DNA of 64,000 nt, taken from contig NC_088204.1 in NCBI RefSeq assembly GCF_037126465.1, forward strand, positions 78,119,807 through 78,183,806. Direction: 5' to 3'. A program made the position numbers and the translations under genes. Source of the DNA: Ornithodoros turicata. Its lineage: Eukaryota > Arthropoda > Arachnida > Ixodida > Argasidae. The notes under the pieces were generated by a model, which did not search any database, was not told the origin of the DNA, and worked only from the letters and a program-made list of their open reading frames with translations. Shown here piece by piece: positions 1 to 10,665 of this stretch (its first letter is position 1; every line of letters starts with the position of its first letter).

Positions 1-640
1 TACGGGGATCTCGATATTGTGAAATAATGTTCCCTGGTTGGCCGAGGAGACACTCAGCGAAATACGGGGTGATGCGGTGATGGCTGTAGTTTATGATTAC
101 AGACTCTGCCACGTCAGCGCTATATCATCCGACGCTGGCGTCTGCACTTTAGCCGCCTATATATATGTCTCGTGATGCTGTAGCAAAACGGGAATTATAC
201 AGACGACCGTCGATATGTGAACCGTTTAAATCTCCCGGAAATCGGTCGTAAATTCGGGGACTCGTCGTAAAGCGTTATGATGAAAGTAGAGCTTTATGAA
301 ATTCGATAAAGCGCCTTGCAAATACACGAACGATGTTCTTCGGGAGATACTTCGCTTCTGACGGATCATATCGTACGTGATGGAATAAGGAAAACTCCAG
401 GGACAGACGAAGACGTCATACGAGAAAACAAATTGTGTCTCGCGGTGTTTCTTCCGTCACGTATAACCAACTAGCCTGCGTCTTATGTCTTCTTCATGCG
501 CATCGTATATTTTTTGTTGGAAAGGGTAGTGCATTTCCTACGTGGACATCAAACGAACGCGTTTGCAGTCAGCCAAATGGTGGTGGTCATTTTTTCGACG
601 CAGCTGCCGAGATGATCTAGCGTCTGCTGGAAAACGAAGC
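1..640. other. Intergenic stretch, nothing recognised
   Basis: No open frame with plausible splice signals, no terminal inverted repeats and no tandem repeat stand out here. The only item of note is an ACAGACGAC word near 199-207, one base different from the dispersed motif described in the findings. Confidence 0.5.
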
Positions 641-904
641 CTAGAATGGTGTTCTTAGTTGTCCCTTGGCTGTCCCGCCGATGGACAACTGACATTCTAC
701 CTCCATCTACGCTGATACGCGTTGATCCAACGCTCGCTTTCCGCATACCACGAAACACGTTACCTCTCGTCAAGATGCTGCATTAATTCGTCGAATGCGC
801 GACTCGATGTGGCTCTTACAGCTCAATGGCGTTACCGCTTGAGACAAGTTGACTCTCCCAGATGTTGTCACTGCGGTGCTCTGGAAGATCTAGAGAAGAT
901 CTAG
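641..904 (+). pseudogene. Decayed non-LTR retrotransposon ORF2 fragment
   Basis: Two frames together read like the region after the reverse transcriptase in arthropod non-LTR elements. The first carries VDPTLAFRIPRN (about 724-760). After a frame break comes RLDVALTAQWRYRLRQVDSP followed by CCHCGALEDLE (about 800-895). A zinc-knuckle-like C-x-x-C-G with a following ED-LE/H is characteristic of that C-terminal region. The frame changes near 780 and stops at 903, so this is a short broken relic. Clade assignment is inference from memory. Confidence 0.45.
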
Positions 905-915
905 GTGCTCTAGGA

Positions 916-1348
916 CAGTGTTTCCCAAAGTGTGGTCGGCGGACCCCTGGGGGTCCGCGAGAGTGTCCGTGGGGGTCCGCGACCGTCTCTCACATTTCAG
1001 TGAAGATTTTCGTCCCCACAAACACGCGCTCGTACATGCTGCCCGATTTCCAAACACCCAGAACTTCCAAAATTGCTACAAGCATGCTTCAACGGCTAGC
1101 TTCTAATTTCTGATAGAAAAGTCCTGCAATGCATGTTTGTCCGCGTCATACACATACAAACAAGAAGAAGAAACCAGTCCGGAATCGTTTCTGAAGCTGT
1201 ATCGAAAGCACGCAGCAGCTGACGAGGTTGCTGGTTATGCACTGGCTGTGACGGTGTGTGTGTGTGTGTGTGTGGGGGGGGGGGGGTCCGTGAATTGGTT
1301 CTCATCGCTTCCGGGGGTCCGTCACCGCCAAAAGTTTGGGAAACACTG
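916..1348. mobile_element. hAT-like MITE with TIR CAGTGTTTCCCAAA
   Basis: The left end CAGTGTTTCCCAAAGTGTGG and the right end AAAGTTTGGGAAACACTG form terminal inverted repeats, and both ends carry GGGGGTCCG arrays in inverted arrangement. A (GT)n tract and a G-run (about 1252-1288) lie inside. CAGTGTTTCCCAAA is a common hAT-type end. The immediate 8-bp flanks do not match well. Instead a longer sequence, AGAGAAGATCTAGGTGCTCT, occurs on both sides, so the target duplication is unclear. Confidence 0.65.
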
Positions 1349-2041
1349 AGAGAAGATCTAGGTGCTCTAGAAGATCTAGTTGGCAATAACTCCCTTTAGT
1401 GAAGCAGAGTTAAGCGTTAAATTCAAGCTAATATGGACCGTTGATCTCGGTTCAAATATTAATCGGCGTTGGTGAAAACGGGCCTCAATCAGCTGGGCTC
1501 TCCCCCCCCCCCCCCCTCTCTCTCTCTCTCTCTCAAAATTGCTTGGTCCCCGGCCAAATCCAGCCCACCAACCAACGCTCTGCCCTCAAAGCTCTCTTGA
1601 CATTTTTGGACACCATAGGACATCGATCCTTATTGTGAAGGGGCTCTTTTTTCTTTTCTTTTTTTTCATTCCCCACATCGCCATCAACAATGGGGTAGAG
1701 TGTCGCCCCCTGGCGATTAAACTCCCCATTCGTCATCTTAAAATAAAGATGTTGTTGAAATTCGGTCGCGTCCATCCCCTCCTTTTTTATCCCGAAGACA
1801 CTTGGTCATTGTCGTTCTCGCGCTTTCTTTTACGAAAAATATGGTTGCCGCATTGAGAAATCGCGCAGTTTGTCATCTTTCAATGCCGCTACCATACGAA
1901 AGGTGACCATGATGCAGTGGGCGGAGCTTGCGCGCAGTAGGTGAATACACTCTATTGAATGATGGCAGTTGAAGAAAAAGGCACCAGCAGTGGGATTCTA
2001 GCGTTTCCAGCTGGCACTTATCGGGTGTCAGTATCCTAACA
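1349..2041. other. Intergenic, low-complexity tracts only
   Basis: A C-run followed by (CT)n lies at 1501-1534 and a pyrimidine-rich stretch at 1646-1670. I see no gene or element ends. Confidence 0.5.
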
Positions 2042-2216
2042 CAGTGTAAACCCTCGTTACTATGACCATGGTCGTTCCCGAAAATTCTGGTCATAATGCG
2101 GAGTTGTCATATTAACGGGGGCGATTTGCACAGGTTTCACTGCGTTGTTCCCCAGGGGTACGGTCGTAAAGCGCGTATGTCAGATTATCGGGGGTCATAT
2201 TAACAAGGGTTCACTA
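2042..2216. mobile_element. pogo/Tigger-like MITE, copy 1
   Basis: The ends read CAGTGTAAACCCTCGTTA and, inverted, AGTGAACCCTTGTTAATATG. The whole unit is a diverged copy of 6483-6654, sharing the internal GACCATG, GTTCCCGAAAATT and TCACTGCGTTGTTCCCCAG segments. CAGT ends and TA flanks are typical of the pogo branch of Tc1/mariner. No transposase is present. Confidence 0.7.
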
Positions 2217-2859
2217 TACGATGGGGACGGAGTGAGTGGTTGCTCCCGCGCCTTCTGGAGGACCAGACGCCTTCTTGTGATGAATCTCATCGGCTCTTGC
2301 GTCGTTTCACTTCCATTGCCATTACATCCATTATTTACCACGCTGTTCCCGCAATTACCTGCGGTGAGAGGGTGCCGCCAATATTCCCGGAGCTGAGTTA
2401 ATGCACTGTCCGTTCCAAGAATAGTGCGTGTGTAGCAGCAGGGATTTCTTCCTGTCTGGATCTTTCTTCTGCTTTTGGGCCAGACAAAGCGGGGGCACCA
2501 CGCTTAGCTGTGCCGTAGGTTTGTCTTTGGTGCAGTCATCGAAAGAAGATTCTCGGAATATTCGCGTTGGCCTGTAGCGTTTTTATACATGTATGTGATC
2601 CACTACTTCTTTCACGCATCGCACTGTACGCCACAGTATTGCCGAAGGGAAAAAAGAGTGATTTTCTATACGTGTCGTACTTGACGAGATGTAAACTCTT
2701 GAACACACGAACGCGTCATGCTGTGACGTCACAAACGTGACGTTACAGTATTAGCGAGAGCTACGGCCATTTCCATTGGTGGGTGGACGCACGGGACCTC
2801 TCCCGCGGCTGCCTCACAGCCGGGGGCGCTTGCCGTCAGGCAAGGGTAACGGGCATATT
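2217..2859. other. Intergenic, nothing recognised
   Basis: No coding signal, element ends or repeats were identified. Confidence 0.45.
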
Positions 2860-3380
2860 GATGCGCCTGTATTAGAGTCCTCGCTACGAAAGAATTGGGG
2901 CGTGGTCTGTCTGTAGCCACCGCGCGCACGCGCAGTGAGTGGAGAGGGAAGGAGAGGGCGCGTGGAGAGCACACCGCGGCGCCGGGGCGTCGGCAATGCG
3001 GCTGTGGTGGTCGACAGGACGCGTCTGTGTGGGCGCGCCATGGATTATGCAAGCTGTGCGGAGGAGCGGCGGCGGAAGCAGGCTGAGGCTGCGAGCCGGC
3101 GCTGCCGCCAAGCTGAAACGGAGGAAGCCCGAAAGACTCGTTTGGCCGCAAATGTTATCTCGCGTTAGCGTTGTGTTGGGTCGTGTGAAGGGTTGTGTAA
3201 CGTTTGTGAAGGGTCGCTGAAGGGTTGTGTAGCGTGCGTGACTATTTGTGACTGCGTGACTATTCGTAAATGACTATGCATCGCATCGACTAATTGACTA
3301 TGCATCGCCATTGTTGGTTTTGAAACACAACGGTTTGGTTTCAGGACTGCGTTGTGAAGGGGAGTTCCCAAAGGGTTTCT
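2860..3380 (+). repeat. GC-rich dispersed repeat, copy A
   Basis: This block is the reverse complement of 12350-12745. Shared landmarks are TTAGAGTCCTCGCTACGAAA, the GGTCTGTCTGTAGCCA segment, CTCGTTTGGCCGCAAATG, TTAGCGTTGTGT and TTGTGAAGGGGAGTTCCCAA. Relative to the other copy it carries an extra degenerate array of GTGTAACGTTTGTGAAGGG / GTGACTATT words at about 3180-3345. The long open frames on both strands inside it result from high GC and are not conserved between the copies. Confidence 0.7.
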
Positions 3381-3399
3381 TCGTTATCGTTTGCATTGT

Positions 3400-3725
3400 T
3401 CGTTACTGCAATATTTTCGTTCCCTTTATCTGCTACTCATACCACCTTTTAAATTCGTTTCCCGGCTACGTTTCTGGTAATGGAACGGCTGGCTATGGAA
3501 CGGCTGGCTGCAGGAGGACAGTCTTTCAGCCCTGTCAGCATACCGTGTAGCATATATTACCTACTGGGAATATAGAACATAAAATTAAAAGCCATTCATG
3601 TCGTTTCACAACAGGAATAGCTGTTACCCGAATTCAATACCAGACGGTCAAATTACGTTTTTGTTTCCGGCAACGTAATAGGTGGTATGCGTTCCCGTTT
3701 CCGGTACCGTTACCATCTCTAATTT
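3400..3725 (-). repeat. Dispersed repeat rich in GGAAACGG, copy 1
   Basis: The segment about 3590-3720 matches the reverse complement of about 10495-10640. Shared strings include CACAACAGGAATAGC, TTACCCGAATTCAATACC and TTTCCGGTACCGTTACC. The unit is built from variations of GGTAACGGAAACGGAAA. No clear termini or target duplications were found. Confidence 0.6.
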
Positions 3726-3733
3726 GGGTAATA

Positions 3734-3909
3734 CAGTCAAACTCCTTTACAACGAAACTCAGGGGACAGCAAAAAAAATTCGCAGTAAAGGTTTTTTCCT
3801 TAAAAAGGATGCCTCTTATTGGACCTATAGGCTCCGGCGGGACCGCAAAAAAAATTTGCTGTAGTGGTATTTTCGTTAAAAAGGTGTTCGCTATAAAGGA
3901 GTTTGACTG
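3734..3909. mobile_element. pogo-like MITE (TIR CAGTCAAACTCCTTTA)
   Basis: A 176-bp unit with ends CAGTCAAACTCCTTTACAAC and TATAAAGGAGTTTGACTG, flanked by TA on each side. A second inner inverted pair (TTTTCCTTAAAAAGG / TTTTCGTTAAAAAGG with GGACAGCAAAAAAAATT) makes it nearly fully self-complementary. It is non-autonomous. Confidence 0.75.
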
Positions 3910-4560
3910 TATACCGTTACCGTTCCCTGCCTGCCGTGTGGTTGCAGTCTCCGTATTCGCGGTGCCGATTTCTATTACCTCCTTTGGTGTAAAATTAGGA
4001 AAGCGAGCTCACATGGGTGTAAATACCAACCGCCCTTTACGCTTGTCCGGCATGACTTTGTGAGAAGTGTGAGAAACCCTACTAGAGTGATGAAACGGTA
4101 CACTTTAAGAAAAAGATGAGTAATTTTACTCCTTTTTGGGACTAAATGCATTTCCACAAAAATTAGTCCCTTTACAGAGTAAATGCACCGGAGTAAGTGA
4201 ATGTCACAGAGTGGGGACTGCATTACACGCTCTCTCCTAAGAGTCCCAGGTACATAATAAGTGTGCATGCATGAAAATTACTTGCAATTATACCGTCAAC
4301 CGCGATATGTCGAGTGACATAAAATCTTGCGAAATCCGTAGGGCACAATTTCGCGAGGAAGAACATCTAACTAGTGTGGATGAAAAATTGCTGAGTTAGC
4401 TAAGTTATATATAGCCTTATTCCACTAAGTTCACGAAGAGCACAAATTTGCATAGACTGTTGCATTCAGGAGACAATTAAGCGAAGTTCAATGACTATTT
4501 GCAGTCCTGGGGAGTAAATTACTAGGTTAGGGGACAAAAATGGAGAGCAATGGGAGTCTA
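3910..4560. other. Intergenic AT-rich spacer
   Basis: It contains GAGTAATTTTACTCC-type short palindromes (4118-4205, 4500-4520) reminiscent of the interior of the adjacent foldback, suggesting a decayed relative. No gene. Confidence 0.4.
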
Positions 4561-4847
4561 CACTCTTAAAAAAAGGGTGTACTTTAACTCCTTTTTTGCC
4601 ACATATATAACACCCTTTTGGAGAGTACAATTACGCTCAAAAGGGTGTCTCCTCACTCCCTCAAGGGAGTAGCATAACACCTTTCTCCCTAGTGGAGAGT
4701 AATATTACTCCCCGGCAGGGAGAAGATGTTATGCTACTCCCTTGAGGGAGTGAGGAGACACCCTTTTGAGCGTAATTGTACTCTCCAAAAGGGTGTTATA
4801 TATGTGGCAAAAAAAGGAGTTAAAGTACACCCTTTTTTTTAAGAGTG
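4561..4847. mobile_element. Near-perfect 287-bp foldback, mariner-type MITE
   Basis: Starts CACTCTTAAAAAAAGGGTG and ends in its complement CACCCTTTTTTTTAAGAGTG, flanked by TA dinucleotides (4559-4560 and 4848-4849). Complementarity runs almost uninterrupted to the centre near 4705: arms share TAACTCCTTTTTTGCCACAT, GTACAATTACGCTCAAAAGG and CTCCCTCAAGGGAGTAGC. Very low arm divergence implies recent insertion or ongoing gene conversion. No coding capacity. Confidence 0.85.
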
Positions 4848-6482
4848 TATAGGGGACTAGAATAAGCTACAATTACTCCCCATTTTACACCTTTTTTTTT
4901 CTTTCTTAGAGTATACAAAGTAAACATGTCGGCACGATCCTCAGGGCGCACGCTATCCCACGCGCGCGAGCTCGCGCCGCTAACGCTTAACTTCGAGAAA
5001 AATACCCGCCCAGCTATCCATATCATCGCTTACGGCCTCAGGTGCTTCGCGGTGCGAACAACGCATGAAAAAAAAAAACATGATACCATAGATAGACCAC
5101 ATCATTAAACGCTCGATGGAAAAAGAAATGGGTGACGACGACGACGGGGTCCTCGAAGATGAGATCTCTCTTCCATATATAGCGAGTGGTGACATTTCCC
5201 TCGTTGCGAATTTCGAGTGGCGTGTATATCGACCCCTATATCGCAGGGCAGAGTGGTGCGTGATTGGGGCCACCCACTGGGGTCACGCACGCTCCACCCT
5301 CAAAAATGATGGCGTTCCACAACGTCGTCCAACAAAAAGAAAAAAAAAGCAGTGTCCTCAACGGGTTCCATCGATCCGTGCGGAATATATTGTATATATT
5401 TCCCAAGTACTGAACGCTTACCGAATTTCTTTCCATTTCCCGCAACGGGATGCGCGAGGAACTAAAGTAAATACATAGAGAGGGAGAGGGAGAGAGACAG
5501 AGAGAGAGAGAGAGAGAACGCAAACAAAGAGAGCTTCATTTCCAGTCTCCGGATTAAATGAAGAGGAACTGTCACCGTAAGCAAAACGGAGTTCCTTCTT
5601 TTTTTTTTTTTTTTTTTTTTGCGCCGAAGGAATCGGTTCGAAAGATTGCGGCCTCCTATACATTTCCTCTTTCGATCGGGTCATTTCGTTGATGGGTTGA
5701 TCGCATTTGCATGATTGCGGGATTTGTGGGGGATCGCGGAAGCGGGAATTGGGGTCTCGGCGGGAAATGGCACCATCCGGCTCATTCCTCTCTCTTTCCT
5801 TGACCTAGTGCTTACTTATATTCTTGTACTTAGTCCGGTATTTTTTGGCGTCAAGGGACCCCACGAATGGCGAATCTTAATCCACAGACACTGTGACGTA
5901 GCCCATGGCCATAGTTGTGTCGTACTCGTTTAGACAAAAGAAAGAAAGAAAGAAAACGATGTTGATAAAGAAAAATACTAGGGAGTGGTTGAATTCGTCT
6001 CCCTAGTAGGGAAAGAAAACAATAAACAGGTGCCGATGTATTGTTCGTCCGTTGTATTTCGAAACCAAAGAGAACAATGGCGATGCATAGTCAGTAAAGC
6101 GAAGTAACAGGATGCAAGCAAGCCGGTCAGTAGTCGAAGGAGACAACATATCCTTGAGCTTGAGCAGAACGGACAGAGACGCAAACAAGTATTAGGATAC
6201 AAGTATATAGGATTAGTATACAGTATATATTAGGAAAGCGACAACAAGTACACGGGACACTAGATAAAAAAAAGGATGACTAATCGATTTGTTGTCGCTT
6301 TCCTGATCGATTTGTACCAACCTGTTGCTTCCTTCGTAGTACATAGTACGTATCTGTTAGCTATAACAGTATAGTTAGTGCGTATTGTACAGCGATGCGT
6401 AGCTCAGTTTACGAATTGACAGGTATAAATGGGTCAAAGGTTATCATTTCTCATCATCTTTCCTCGTATACCTTATGGCATA
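4848..6482. other. Intergenic with (AG)n microsatellite
   Basis: An AG-rich microsatellite lies at about 5478-5519 and a T-run at 5600-5620. A short inverted pair, GGAAAGCGACAACAA (about 6232) and TTGTTGTCGCTTTCC (about 6288), brackets about 40 bp. The overlapping open frames on both strands at 5116-5684 arise from these low-complexity tracts. No gene recognised. Confidence 0.5.
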
Positions 6483-6654
6483 CAGTGAACCCTCGTTATT
6501 ATGACCATGATCGTTCCCGAAAATTTTGGTCATAATGCGGAATTGTCATATAAACGGGGGGATTTGCAGAGGTTTCACTGCGTTGTTCCCCAGGAGTATG
6601 GTCATAATCCGCGTATGTCAGATTATCGGGGGTCATATTAACGAGGGTTTACTG
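6483..6654. mobile_element. pogo/Tigger-like MITE, copy 2
   Basis: A 172-bp unit with ends CAGTGAACCCTCGTTATTAT and GGTCATATTAACGAGGGTTT-ACTG, with TA target dinucleotides at 6481-6482 and 6655-6656. Same family as 2042-2216 and better preserved. Confidence 0.8.
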
Positions 6655-7042
6655 TATATGCTATATAGGCTGGGCTTTTCTGTCACGATGGTTTCCGGAC
6701 GATTTTTTTCAACATTGCCTTAGCTTGTGAAAATCGTTGAAGTGACTTCAAACAACTACGGTTCCGTAATTGAAATCCGCCGACTGTCGAGATGCGCATA
6801 TTTATCAACAGAACACAGCTTTCTTGGAAGAAGTGAGACGGAAAACGAAACAACGAACACACGCGGGAGATCGCCCTGCAATAAACAGCTAAAAGGAAGG
6901 ACCCTGTCTGTAAAGTTTGGTCACGTCGCTGTAATGAAAACAACTGCAAAGTAAGAAAGACAAAATGCCTTCGTGCTCTTTTCGATAGTATTTATTATTA
7001 TTACTTTTTTTTTTGCGTCAAAAGCCATCAGGCTTAGGCGGG

Positions 7043-7257
7043 CCTGTTTGGTATATCGTAGATGGGTAGAAATCCAGCGAACCGGTAGAGGTGTAGGAAG
7101 GGAGTTGCCTCAGGACAGAAGCCGACACCTAAGAAGAAGACACCTAACCCTTTAAATACCATGCCAATGATGAGGACGGTGCCCAGAAGAAGAACAGTCT
7201 CTGTTCGAAATATCGGCGGCTTCTGTCCTGAGGCAACTCCCTTCCTGTTTGGTATAT
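7043..7257. mobile_element. Inverted-repeat unit between 14-bp direct repeats
   Basis: CCTGTTTGGTATAT occurs at 7043-7056 and again at 7244-7257. Between them a perfect 29-bp inverted pair (7096-7124 and 7217-7245; core AGGGAGTTGCCTCAGGACAG) encloses about 92 bp. Downstream is an A-rich, TTA-repeat tail (7265-7328) like the 3' end of a retroposed unit. The arrangement suggests a retroposition with a 14-bp target duplication, but the family is unknown. Confidence 0.5.
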
Positions 7258-7639
7258 GTACGTTATGTTGATTGCTAAATAAAAATGAAATGAAATGAAA
7301 AATAAAATTATTATTATTATTATTATTAGGAATTTCGTAACGGTGGCCTCAAAATCTGTAATTTTTTAAGTTGTGGCAATATTTGGATGTTCGATCCAAA
7401 TTCCGAATCGAATATGGAATTTTATAATCGATTTTGGAATGGAATCGGCTGTCTGCTCTAAGCAAAAAAAAAAATTACGAGAGAGGGTACGAGACAAAGT
7501 GAATGCTGTTTCATACCAATATCCGCATGCATATATCACGTGCTGTGCGTATCCGCATGTATGCTGCAGCATGGTTCGGTGAAATAACTGTATGCTTCGT
7601 ATTGGCTGAAGATGACTCTCTGACTGCATTTTCCCCAAG

Positions 7640-7830
7640 TACACCAGGAAAAACCCCAGACAGCACACACTTTCCTGGGTTTTCCTCAGACGCTTTCAGA
7701 CATATGTCGGCACAGTTCCCTTAGAAGTCGGCCCAGGACGCACATTCCCCCAGGGCGTCAGTCGTGACGTTGCCCACCTACGTGAGGCCGACAACGGCAA
7801 GCCCTTTCACCACCCACCACCACCATTCCC
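7640..7830 (+). mobile_element. SINE body fragment (tRNA-derived family 2)
   Basis: Shares GTCGGCACAGTTCCC, AAGTCGGCCCAGGACGCACA and the preceding CCTGGGTTTTCCTCAGACG with the complete-looking SINE at 20262-20520. The tRNA-like head is missing here and the 3' part is replaced by CCACCACC-rich sequence. Confidence 0.6.
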
Positions 7831-8474
7831 CAAGTACACCACCATTATAATTCCCAAGTACACCTCTATGCTGCACGTGTTGTTGGCCTCCATCCTACGG
7901 TTAAAAGACCTCTACCCGAGAAACGTCATCATGACGTTTGTAGACAGACTTGAAACCGAAACAAATCGGAATGGGAGGACTGGGTTCCACGAATGGGCCC
8001 TTGTTCGTTGCCTCCTATTGAAATAAAAGTAGGACCGAAGGTTGTGTCCCTTTCAGGGACCATCGTAATCCCCTCAAGACCGGGGCTTTCGCGCGCGTCC
8101 TTGTTCGCCCCTAGCTTCCAGCGTAGTTCACGTCTACCAAATTGGTGGCGCTGTCGAACACTATGACGTCATTTGTTTACAAACAGGCAGAGGTCTATTG
8201 ACCTCCTGCGACAAAAAGCGACGTAGCGAGTCTCGACATGGCCTGACTCCAAACTAGCTGGACGCTACGTGGTCACGAGGTTCGCAACAATGCACTAAGG
8301 GAACCGTTGGTGGCGAGGAGGTGTTCCCCCCGGTTCTTGTGGAATTCCGTCTGAATTTCTCGGTCCCTTTCTGATATTCGAATAGGTCGTCCCATGACAA
8401 CTACCTCGTCCAGCTCTCATCTAGCTTTAGATTCATCCCTTGATTGTAGAACATATGGTGGAGAACAAATTCAC

Positions 8475-8680
8475 AAGAGAGAAACTGATGTTCTGAGGCT
8501 GGAACAACATAGAAAGGACAGATACAAACAAAGCCTCAAGTTGCCTAAGAAATCAACGATGAAAGATGAAATGAGAGGCGTGTTAGCTTAGCTCAATTGG
8601 TAGAGCCCTGGACCAGTAATCCAGAAGATGTGGGTTCTATCCCTACAGCTGGCTAACCTTTTCAGTGACTTTCATCTTTC
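8475..8680 (+). mobile_element. Full-length Ruka-like SINE with target duplication
   Basis: A 206-bp insertion flanked by exact 11-bp direct repeats AACAAATTCAC (8464-8474 and 8681-8691). The 5' part begins GAAACTGATGTTCTGAGGC. The middle is a tRNA-like cloverleaf (about 8582-8656) with D-arm AGCTCAATTGGTAGAGC, anticodon stem CTGGA/TCCAG, T-arm GTGGGTTCTATCCCTAC and acceptor GTTAGC/GGCTAAC. The 3' end is CTTTTCAGTGACTTTCATC. The cloverleaf keeps A- and B-box-like promoter segments (GGTAGAGCCC; GGTTCTATCC). Position 33 is C rather than U, so it is not a functional tRNA gene. The Ruka name is from memory. Confidence 0.85.
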
Positions 8681-8794
8681 AACAAATTCACGTCTGGGTT
8701 ATTCGAGTCACCAGAAGGCCCTACTGCAACTCCACTAATAACCGAGTTATGCGTTACTTTGGACTCGTATCTAACGAGCATCCCATATCCGAAA

Positions 8795-8900
8795 CGCTGG
8801 TTCCAGACTCAGACACAAACGTCGGTACAGTTACCCGTGAAGTCTGCCCGAGACACACAATCCTACGCCCGAACAACATCCTTCCCCATCGGCAGGCAGA
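8795..8900 (+). mobile_element. SINE body fragment (family 2)
   Basis: CAGACACAAACGTCGGTACA and AAGTCTGCCCGAGACACACA match the body of the 20262-20520 SINE with substitutions. Head and tail are missing. Confidence 0.5.
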
Positions 8901-9500
8901 CGGCTCGGCTTAGAAACATCGTCCTGTGCGAGGGACGTACTCAGATTATAGTGCACGCTAAGGATCCTCAGCACGGGTGGGCAAAATCATTCCACGATCC
9001 ACCAACTGTGGCGCGTCGCTCGTCACCACAGTTGACACCACGGCGTAGAGTACCACGAACTATACTGTCATCACTTCGTGTCTCGCGAATCCCCTCTCAT
9101 ATCCTCCTCCTCCCCTAATCGGGTCATCTACCTTCTTCACACACACACACACGTGTTTTAAGATTCCGTCGCACGTTCAACGGGGATCGAATCGGGATCG
9201 AACCCGGAGGAACAGACGTCACCCACCTGCCCTTGCGGCGTCGCGTGGCGGCGACGACGTAGAAGCCATGATAATCCAACCTTGGTGGACGGCAAAACAC
9301 GACAGGTGTCATTTGCGGCGCCGCAAGTGAGAACAAACCAGCCAGAGGAAAGCACGGCTGCCGAATGACGGAGCGCCTCTGCTACTCTATCGATCGCCAG
9401 CCGAATCCTTCCATTGTTGACCCTCGCTCTGAAGGAGGGGAAAAAGATTAAAGAGATCTATGGATGTACGCCGTCAAAGGGGGGGTCACGCGCGGTGTCA

Positions 9501-9564
9501 ATTAGCGAGTCGGGGAGGGATGCCAACACACTATAGTGTTTGGCACCCTCCTCCACTCGCTAAT
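9501..9564. repeat. 64-bp near-perfect hairpin
   Basis: Arms ATTAGCGAGTCGGGGAGGGA (from 9501) and CCCTCCTCCACTCGCTAAT (to 9564) pair with only a few mismatches around a short TATAG loop, extending through TGCCAACAC/GTTTGGCA. It could be a tiny MITE or a pre-miRNA-like hairpin; the sequence alone does not decide. Confidence 0.6.
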
Positions 9565-9705
9565 GGTAAGAAGAAGATGAGTGCACTTCATTCTACATTA
9601 GCACGGGACTCTGCGGGGTTCATCTGAGCTCCACTAATAAGGTGTCCAGCTGCACCGACCCGTGTCTTAACGGCTTGCATTGCCAAATATAATTTATAGA
9701 AAGTA

Positions 9706-9923
9706 GAGATAAACTGATGTTCTGAGGCTGGAACAACATAGAAGGGACAGATACAAACAAAGCCTCAAATTGCCTAGGAAATCAACGATGAAAGATGAAA
9801 GTCACTGAAAAGGTTAGCTGGCTAACCTTTTCAGTGACTTTCATCTTCATCGTTGATTTCCTAGGCAATTTGAGGCTTTGTTTGTTTCTGTCCCTGTTGT
9901 TCCAGCCTCAGAACATCAGTTTA
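9706..9923. mobile_element. Head-to-head SINE foldback
   Basis: About 105 bp of the Ruka-like SINE 5' module (CTGATGTTCTGAGGCTGGAA ... AATCAACGATGAAAGATG) is followed by its own inverted copy, joined at GTTAGCTGGCTAAC. The tRNA-like core is absent: the two 3' ends (AAGTCACTGAAAAGG / CCTTTTCAGTGACTT) are fused. Derived from two oppositely oriented SINE copies or a rearranged one. Confidence 0.75.
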
Positions 9924-10076
9924 TCTCTTGTTCAACAGGTGCCGCTTGCGTCGATTTCCGTCGTATGAATGTGTGTATGAGTGAGCAAAAATGTAAGAGT
10001 GAAAGGAGGGTGAGTGAGAGTGAGTGGCTGGTTTGTCGTCCCTTCAGATGACGCACCCCGAAAGTCTCTGGAGAGA

Positions 10077-10178
10077 CGTGTTAGCTTAGCTCAATTGGTA
10101 GAGCCCTGGACCGGCAATCCAGAAGATGTGGGTTCGATCCCTACAGCTGGCTAACCTTTTCAGTGACTTTCATCTTTC
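10077..10178 (+). mobile_element. Ruka-like SINE, tRNA-like 3' half
   Basis: Carries the same cloverleaf as 8475-8680, better preserved: TTAGCTTAGCTCAATTGGTA, CTGGA-CCGGCAA-TCCAG, GTGGGTTCGATCCCTAC, then CTTTTCAGTGACTTTCATC. If read as tRNA the anticodon would be GGC, but base 33 is C and the 3' flank is SINE sequence, so it is classed as a SINE. Confidence 0.75.
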
Positions 10179-10429
10179 ATCATTATAGAAAGTACCGTAC
10201 GAGGTACTAAATGGATGGAGATCTGCACACGTCCGATGCGCTGAAGTCTTTTTAATTGATGTTTGATTGCTGCCATTGAATTGATATTGTGAAGATGCGA
10301 TTATGAATGGTATGAGTAGGATTTTAAGAAAAAAATCTTCCCGGAAACGGCACCGGAAAGGGTGTTGCCCCGACGACCGTTTAATAGGCCGCGCATTCCA
10401 AGACGCGGCGGCCCACCAGGGGGGCGGAC

Positions 10430-10665
10430 CGCGTTATCGAGGGTCAGGAAAGGGTAATGGTAACCGAAACAGAAACGGTATATTACCGAAATTGGAGATG
10501 GTAACGGAAACGGAAATGCGCACCACGGTCCTCCATTACCGGAAACAGAAACGGAAACGAATTTATCGTCCGGTATTGAATTCGGGTAATGGCTATTCCT
10601 GTTGTGCGATGACATTTAAGAGACTTTTCATTTTTTTTATGACTCCATTTCCTGTAAGGCTCTAA
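10430..10665 (+). repeat. Dispersed repeat rich in GGAAACGG, copy 2
   Basis: Counterpart of 3400-3725 in the opposite orientation (GGTATTGAATTCGGGTAA, GCTATTCCTGTTGTGCGATG). Composed of AACGGAAACGG words. Its overlapping frames on both strands are not conserved with copy 1. Confidence 0.6.

Noticed and set aside
2729..3220. Several overlapping long frames on both strands
   Set aside because: They fall in a GC-rich dispersed repeat; the second copy (12350-12745) does not preserve any of the frames.
8582..8656. tRNA gene
   Set aside because: The cloverleaf is SINE-embedded, has C at position 33, is flanked by SINE sequence and an 11-bp target duplication. The copy at 10077 is rejected for similar reasons.
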